DNA of 64,000 nt from Prosapia bicincta (taxonomy: Eukaryota > Arthropoda > Insecta > Hemiptera > Cercopidae): NCBI GenBank assembly GCA_036971475.1, contig JBAIZL010000005.1, forward strand, positions 167,643,886 through 167,707,885, read 5' to 3'. The notes beneath the pieces were generated by a model. That model did not search any database. It was not told the DNA's origin and saw only the letters and a program-made list of their open reading frames with translations. Both the position numbers and the translations under genes were made by a program. This document shows, piece by piece, positions 49,801 to 58,800 of the stretch. The first letter of the stretch is position 1, and each line of letters starts with the position of its first letter.

Positions 49801-52800
49801 AGACGGTGCAACAGCACACACTTCAAGAGCATCGATGGCTGTTTTAATGGAACACTTTCCAGAGCGCCTTATCTCAATTAGAGGCGATTTGGAATGGCCG
49901 GCACGCTCTCCCGATCTGTCCCCTTGTGATTTTTTTCTATGGGGTTTTTTGAAATCCCGTGTTTATGTGAACCGTCCAAGAACCCTACAAGATTTGAAGA
50001 CCAACATCCAAGAAGAAATTGCCAACATAACACCTGCTACGCTAACAAGAGTCATGACAAATGCCAGAAATCGGTTTACGCAATGTATGGAGAATGAGGG
50101 ATGTCACCTAACAGATTTGATCTTCAAAACAATGTAAATAAAAACTTTAGACATGTACCTACATTATAAAAAATAAATAAATATTTTCCGATGCATACAA
50201 TAGTTTTTATTGAGTTTTCAAAAAAGGAAGTTATGCTGCCGCACCTTGTATAAGAACTATGTCTGTGTTGTTAGTATCCTCCTCTTTGGGCGCAGTGTTT
50301 ACTTGGTCTGGTTATAAATGTATAACATATTGTCCTTCTCAATAGTGGGAATTAGTTTTTAAATTTGTAATACATAGTAAAACCAACTTAATTCAGAACA
50401 TACTAAGGGAATACAAAAAATTAAGCCAAAAGTAAACAATTACAGATTTTAATGTTATCATAGAATAGGACTAGCAATCATTCATATTCTGTAATTAGGT
50501 TCATAATACCAGTGTCAGTATTAGATTTCAGAGTAGGGGAGTTGAAGTAATTGTTCTGTTTAGCTACGTAAGCGATTCCTGTTAAATAAAATGCCCCCAC
50601 TCACAAAAATATATTTATAAAGAATCCAGTTAGGATAGATTTTTGATAAACTCACAATGAATATTTTAATATAGGTACATAGTAATGTATAAAATTACAA
50701 CCAAATCCATCCTAACTGGATGCTTTATAGGTAAATTCATGTCTAGACATAGTGCAGTGCAATATTGCTACTGCGTGCCCAAAAACGTAGTCTCAAATAA
50801 AATGTGATAATGAAAATTAATCTTCTGTGGCAATAAAAAAATGCAAATAATAACGTAAATACTTTTTGAGGCATTTTGGTATTGTCAAGGTAAAACATTT
50901 ATTTTGTAAAATTTTAGGCTACTGTGAGGGAGTGGAATACAATTTTCCAAAATTGTAATTATTTGGGACGACAGCGAAAGTATTTTAATTTTTGTTGGTA
51001 TTTATTATGAGTTTCTGCATTGGCCGGTAAATTTTCAGGCTAAACGTGGCTAAATGTAACAATTACCAGAGTTGATCATGAAGTTAGAGTTGATCTTAAT
51101 GGATATCTTAAAAATTTGTGACATTTTGGTTTTTAAGTTAACTTAATTAAAAATTGCTTTTTTAGTGTTGGATGTATGTATGGGGGAATATGATGACTGC
51201 AACAGCACAAGGCATTTTGATGAACTTGTGAATAAAATTGACAATGGAAAGAAATCGATTTCATTACGGCCAGAGTCCATGACAGGTAAGCAAGAGTAAT
51301 CTCCTAAAAGTATATTGTATGATATTTTGATAAGAGGTTTGTTATTCAAAGTTGTCAAGAGTTTTTATTTGACAAGTTTCCTTAGTTCATTGATTCCAGT
51401 ACTCTAGAAACATATTAATACAGAGTGAATTAAGGTAAGGCCTAATATAGTATATTATATAAATATATAGTATTAAGCTACAAGAAGCAGCTCCTAAAAC
51501 ACACAGACACATGCTGCCACTGTAATGAATGTGCATTAAATCCAGACTTGTTTGAAGAAGTTAATTTGTTGTTTTATTGGATGAAAATGGTAATGATTTA
51601 GTAATTTTTGTAAAGAGTCAAAATGAATGTAGTGGCACTATCTTACTGGGCCTTCTTAGGGTACTGTATTCATAAAAATCCATACCTTCTGTGATTATAG
51701 CAAAAAAAATAATAATGAACTATAAATAAAAATGAAGGGGATTAAATAACCTCTCATAAAATATTTATTTACTTGAACCTAATTAGAAAAAAATACATCA
51801 AGTATTGAAAATGTAACACAAATTGAGAAAAAGAAAATTATGATTTTGATTATAAATTCTCCCTCCTATTTGTTTACACTTGTAAATTACTTTGGAATAT
51901 ACTTATAACACTACAGAAACTTTTTAATAAATAAGCTGCCACAAAGAAAACATTACTAATATTTACTAATTATAAAAAAACATGGTCTATGTTTATTAAT
52001 ATTGACAACTAACCTACTAACTTTGCATCAAGTTAGGAACTGTTTTTTTCTCTTTTTTTTGTTAAGAAATGAACAGAAATGGAGTACAGAATATTGTGAA
52101 ATACCAAAATCTTATATATACTGATAACAAAAATCTATGGTATTAAAAGAGCACAGTCCCAATTCTCATAATGTATTTAAATTTCATAAATTGAATTAAA
52201 AAAGTTAATTATAACAGTTTCTCTGTAGATGGGTCACTATTCTGGTGCAAAGGGTCGGTTGGCTAGATGGCAGATTTGTTGGTATAGTGTGAAGGGTTAC
52301 TAATTTTTCAATGGTAAACATAAAGTTATTATCGTCTTTAGGTCATATCTTATCATTTATTTCCATAATGAGGTATCGTTTGGTAAACATTTGTTTTTTT
52401 ATTATAAAGTAATAACTTATAACACTTGTTTTTGCAGATGGATTAAAGATACAGGTAAAGAACATAATAGAATGTAAGAATAAACCTGAAGATGTCCAAA
52501 CTCAGCGTTACAAATATCCAACATCCTTTTTAACTCAGCTTTATTTGTTAGTCTGCAGGACAACCATTCAGTTACAACGTGATAAGGTAATTTTCATTGG
52601 AATATTTCCCTCAAAATTTAAATATCTTGACTTAAGATCAGTGTGTACAAACACAATATAATTTAAAATGTATTGACTTATCGACTATGGAATATGGGGT
52701 TTCAAAAATATATTATTAAGTATTAAACTTATTAAGTATATATCTAAAAATCATTTTCTGTTAAAATTGGTCTTCTGGTAATAAAAAAATTAATATAATG

Positions 52801-55800
52801 CCTCTTTGGGTCATCAGCATATAGCATCAAGTTTTGATGGTCTGTGGTGATGACTCCAATTGGTGTTCTGTTTCTTTATAAAACTAACACAATTTTTATT
52901 TAAAAGCTGCAGAAAATGTACAGTATATATAGTGGGTATTTACATTCTAAACTTAAGAGTTGTCTTCCCACTTGGGAATTACATGGTGAAAACCAGTCAC
53001 TTAGACATAGTCCTGTTGTGATGTTACACATGCCTTTATTGTAACAGATTACATTTTTTTATCTATGGCTTTTTTCTTGATCTCCCATTGGAAGCTTTCT
53101 TCCCAATTTCTAATTAATTACGAAAAAATCCTAATCATAACACATATGGACATTAGTGATGTTATTTTATTTAGCTTTATTGTTTATTTTGAAACAGCAG
53201 AAATAAATTTATAACTGTCATTTGTAAAATATGAAGCTCTTTTATACTAGCATATTGTTTTATGATTGTTTGTGTATTAGTTAAACATTTGGTCTCGTTG
53301 TCAATGCCACTCATACATTTCTTGTATCAATATTATTTAAATATAACTATTATGACTATTTAATACTTTGGATTTTTTTATTACAAAATATATTTATTTA
53401 AGCACTAAGAATGATAACTGAAAATGAAGATAAAAACTGATAAAAATAAACTTTGAAAAGTCTGAACGACTTTATAGATAGCCACAAAATGCATGCTCAA
53501 GTAGGAACATATAATGGGAGTTTTGTGCTCAAAAGAAAAGCTAGTGACGCTATTTTGTATGCCAATAGGATATAAATAGAATTAGTATAGGTATAGTTGG
53601 CATCATACAAGAGTGGGTCTTAACCTTTTTGACTCCAATTATTTGGTCCTCAGCTGTCCCATTAGATCCAATTAGTTAGTAGGTGTTTTGGACATGTATG
53701 TTTAATAATTAAAAGAAAGACTTCAAATAAATATATGTTATACCATTGTTTTCCAATTAAAATGGAGAACAGTAATATAAGGTTTATATGTTGAGAACTT
53801 GGAGTTTTAATTCAGTAGGACAGATGAAATGTTGTTTTTTTTATTATAGAAAAAACAAAATTGCACTAAATAAACAAAGTAGAACCCAAATTAGGTTACA
53901 TTCACATTGGCAGGGATCGATCAATTAGCCCAGCTGTCTGCTTCTCACTGTTCAGTACATCGTAAATAACTGTCTGGGATCAGTTGTATATTTACTGAAA
54001 ATATAATGATAATTTCAGCCAATCAGCATTATAAATAAACCTTGCTTTCTTAAAACAGAGGAAATGAATATTGTACATAGTATCATTTTGTAAAATGTTC
54101 TAAAATACTTAATAATTATATTGCAATATATGTTGGACTGAGTTCGTCTATGCAGTGCAAAAGTTTAAGACAAAATTTTATTCTCTTCAAGAGTATTTAG
54201 CTTATCCTGTTATTATAATTGAGTCTATAATATAGTACTACACATCTCATATAAAACACATCCACCTTAGCCTGTATGAATCTGATTAGAGAACAACTAA
54301 TTAAAAGTTTGAAAAATAATAATCGTAATGAGCATAGTTTGGTAACTTAGAATTTTGTGGTACTCTATAAACTACAAAATAATTGGCTTGAATGAGTTTT
54401 GTCTATGTAATTCATATTCATGTAGTTAATAACATATGTTAGCAAATAAGTTAATATTTTTTGCAATAAATGTTAAAAATAAAGTAATCCATAACTACAA
54501 GATTTCACACATTAGTATTATAATAATTACTAATAATCATACACTATTAAAAACGTTGTAAATAGATATTTGTATAAAATTATTATTTAATATCTATAAA
54601 ATTAACCGAAGTAAAACATTTCAAACTTTCATATCTCTTAGTAACAATGTGCCATAATTTTATTTATTATTATTTTTATTAATTTATTTTTTGTATTAAA
54701 TGTATTATGTATATAAAATTAACTCAAGAAAATGTTTTAATTTTTCATATTTGTTATCAATAATGTGCCAAAGGCATTTAGCATAAGAAAATAATAAGAA
54801 ATTTAATAATAGTAAATTACATTTTGATATTTAGTTTTTCAAGTAAGATTTTTTTAGAAGTAGCAAGATAAAAATCTAAGAGGGCACATTTTATTATATA
54901 TTGCTACAACATAATTTCAGGACTTAATAAAACAAAATATTTATTCTAGAAAAAAGAATAAAATATGATTGTTGTTGCAGTTTTTCACTAGACTAATGAT
55001 CGTACTCCATATCGTAGTAGGAAGTCTCATTGGATCTTTGTTCTTTGCCATTGGTCGTGATGCAGCTTATGTCTTCGATAATCTTAGCCTACTCTTCTTC
55101 TCTTTAATGTTTCTAATGTTTACTGCCCTTTCATCTACAATGATGTCTTGTAAGTAAAACTAGATAATTTGCCTGTCACTTGTAATATTAATTTTTAGAG
55201 AAATAAAGAACATTTATAAGTTACAAAGAATAGTTGTATTCAAGGGTTTTTAGCTTAGTTCTGGCAGAGCTTAAAGCTTATTTAGGATTTTTTAGACTAG
55301 GGAGAAGACTAAAAGATGTAACGTTGGTAATAGTCCAGTAATGTAAGTCATTTCAGTTATTTTCTGATTAACAAAGGATACAGTTTATCCAAAATATATC
55401 ATTATTTTAGTATTTGTGTGTGCCTATTTTAGGATTACAGATGGAACTATTACCAGAGTGAGTCTGTCAGCCTGTTGTTTATAAGTTAATTGTGCTAAAA
55501 AATTAGTCTTTTTAAAACAAACTTTAAATGGGTATTCAAATATGTATCTTGTACATTGATGGAAGGTTTAACTTTCTCTTGCTGATGTGCTCACCAATTA
55601 TGAATATATAAGTCTCTGAGGGTGAATATTTAAATGGTGTTAAATTCAGAAAAATAATGTAACCTAGGTTATTATCAACTGGAGTTTTTACAATCTTTAT
55701 GTTAACCTAGTGTGCACAAATTAGAGGATGATAATAATGTGATAACTAATTTTACTAGGTTAAAATGACAGCACAACATTACAGATTTTAATTTTACTTT

Positions 55801-58800
55801 TATGTAATTTATTTTCTGTATCGTCAGTTTGAAATATAACTCTGGTCATTATAATGTTTAATAAGTCGATGGTACTGTAATTTTGTTGTGTCCGTAACAG
55901 GTTGAATGTTCCATAGGTTTGACTTTGGGCATGACTTATATTTAGAAAGTATTATAACAGTGTAAGGATTACAGTGTTCGATTTTAAATTTATTTTCACA
56001 TCATTATTTAACAATAAAGTAACTAAATTTGTATGTAATCTATATCCGTTCAATATATTTAGTACTCTAAAAGCCCTTAATTGTAAATATTTATGATTTT
56101 CTATATGAGTTATTAAATCTAAGGATTTCATAAATAAGAGATGATTTTTCGAGCTTTTACTGTTAGAGTGTAAGAAGTGCTAGGTTATACCAATGACAGT
56201 TAGCTTTTAAGTATGAAACAATGAGTATCTCTTCATATTTTTTTTTTTTTTTTTGCTAGCAACGAGTGCGTCTAGTAGGGTTAGGTAATGTAATTTACTG
56301 TAACGTTTTTAAGAAATTATTTTAGTTTTAATTTTAAGTTTAAGTTTTAGTTTTAAGTTCTAGCTTACGGTTCAGGCGTAATACTAACCGTCTGTCCGTA
56401 ACGCTCTTCAAAACTTGAAGGTAGAACTCCATTACATTAAAATACTTTAAAATACAAAGTTAAATCATTTATACTAGCAGAGTTTCATTAAATTAATTTT
56501 TTAAGGCTTATTAACTTGAAATGCATGGAATTGTGTGCTGGTTAAATAATTACTCTTTTAAATTCAATTAAAGCAAATTACACTCATTTTATTTAACAAA
56601 GAAAAATAATATAAATTATAATCATGATACAAATTTCTTGACATTGCTTCAGTTACGGATTATTGAACATTTAATATTTAACTTATGAATTTTTTTACGG
56701 ATAGCAATCTATCAATTAATCAATCAATGGATCAATGGATCAATGGCTGAAAATGAATCTGTACTCGAGTTTACTTGCTTTTTTCATAATCAAATTTTAT
56801 AATTCAAGGTGAACACAAGTGCACCAAAAGATGCGTAAATTACATTTATGTATATAGGTTGAAACGTTCAAGGTTCACTAATTTGAGTTAAACTGTCTAA
56901 CATTTTAAATTTTGCAATTAATCTCTAAAGTTCGAAATCATCCACTTAGCTGTATTCCCATGTCGTAGCCTCGCATCCTCCTTGTGGAAAAGTCTCAGGA
57001 AATGTCATCGGTAACTTCAGCGTCCCATCTTTGTACTTGGTTACATACGCTGTCTTCTACACCATGATTATAACATGTTTAAGAAAAAGAATATTACATT
57101 AAATTTTGAAAACAAAATAAAATTTCCTTGCTCTCGGACACGTCCGTTGCCCTTTACATCTTGGCTAAAAGAGAGTTAAAACTAACGTTGGAAGCAACCT
57201 TCCCCGCTACCGCGCATCGCATGTGCGCAGGCGTACTTTATTACTTGTTTTCAAACTTTCTGACAGATGTCACTATCAACCAGAGATCTCATTAAAAATA
57301 TTTCTAATACATCACAATTTTTTTATATAGTTGTATATTGTTACAATTTTTGAATACATTCTCGTTTGTTTTCTGAAATTGCCAATTTAATATGTAACAC
57401 CATCTAAAGTGTGTTACATTACTACTGTGTGTCTGAAGTAAAACCTAAGATTTACTAAGTGTATTGATAGTATGCATTCGAAAAGAATGATAATCACAGA
57501 AGAGTTTAGAATTTTACCATAAGAGTTGGTAAAACCCACTGGTAAATTTTAAGACACATACACAAGAAGCAAAATTTTACATCAAGTAATGTCATTATGA
57601 GGTTATAATAATAATAATAATGAATAATTATTCTTGTTGTCTAAAAATAATATTGTAGGTAATACATAAATTTTATTGCTTATGTTTCAGTTCCATCAGA
57701 AATGCCAATAATCAGGCGAGAATATTTTAATCAATGGTACTCTCTTAAATCATATTACTTTGCCATTACAATAATGGACACACCAAAACAGGTCAGTGAT
57801 TGGAATACAATGAATTGTTTGGTTATTTCCTTAAATTTCAGCTATCTATAGTGGAATACATATTATTTGTGTTGCAAAGTTGTTTTGTTGTATTAATTTT
57901 ATTTATAGACTTTACAATGTTATCCAAAAGAAGTAGAGGTAATTCTTCTGCATTAAACAAAAAAAGAAAACATTAACTTTGGAAAGTAATCTTGACATTA
58001 TCAGATACTTTGATGCAAAAATAAAAATTTATGAATTAGAAAAGAAGTTTGATCTACCGAAATCGACAATCAGAACAATTATAAAAAGTTTTTAAAAAAT
58101 TTTCGAAGCTTTGAAAAATGCCCAATGGTTAAATTCAACCATAATTCATAAAAGTCATGTTATTATTGCTGAGATGGAAACAATGTTAAAATTATGGTGT
58201 GATAATTAAGTAACAGTGAAAAATTGTCCTGTTAACCAGAGCACGATTTATTCTTAAGCCAGGTTAAGCGCAGACGTTTAAAAACATTTCCATGTTATTA
58301 TGGGCAGTTTCATATAACAACCAAAGAGCTGATGGGATGGATAGAGAACTATTAAAAAAAGTTGTTTTTAATGAGTTTCTGCCCAAGACTGAAAAGTTTT
58401 AAAACAAAGAATTTGCTTCAGAAGGCTATTTTACTGTTTGACAATGCACTGTAACATCCCGATGAATATCAACTTTGCTCTGATGATATCCATGGTTTAT
58501 TTCTGTCTGCAAATGTTACGAGCTTAATCCAACTGATAGGTCATTGTGTTCTGGAACATATGAAAAAAAATGCAGATGTTACCTTTCACAATCTTTCTTG
58601 GAAGCTACTGAAGGGGGAGAAAGCATTGTAGAGTTTCTAAAAAAAAGTTACAGTTAAGGAAGTATTTAGAATGTATTTCATATATTTACACTGGAATGTA
58701 TTTCCGCCTAATCCAAGTTTTCGGTAATCCTCTACCTCGAATTATCAAGACTCTACCGTAATAGTTTAAAATTGTATTAGGAAGTGTTAATTTTATTCAA

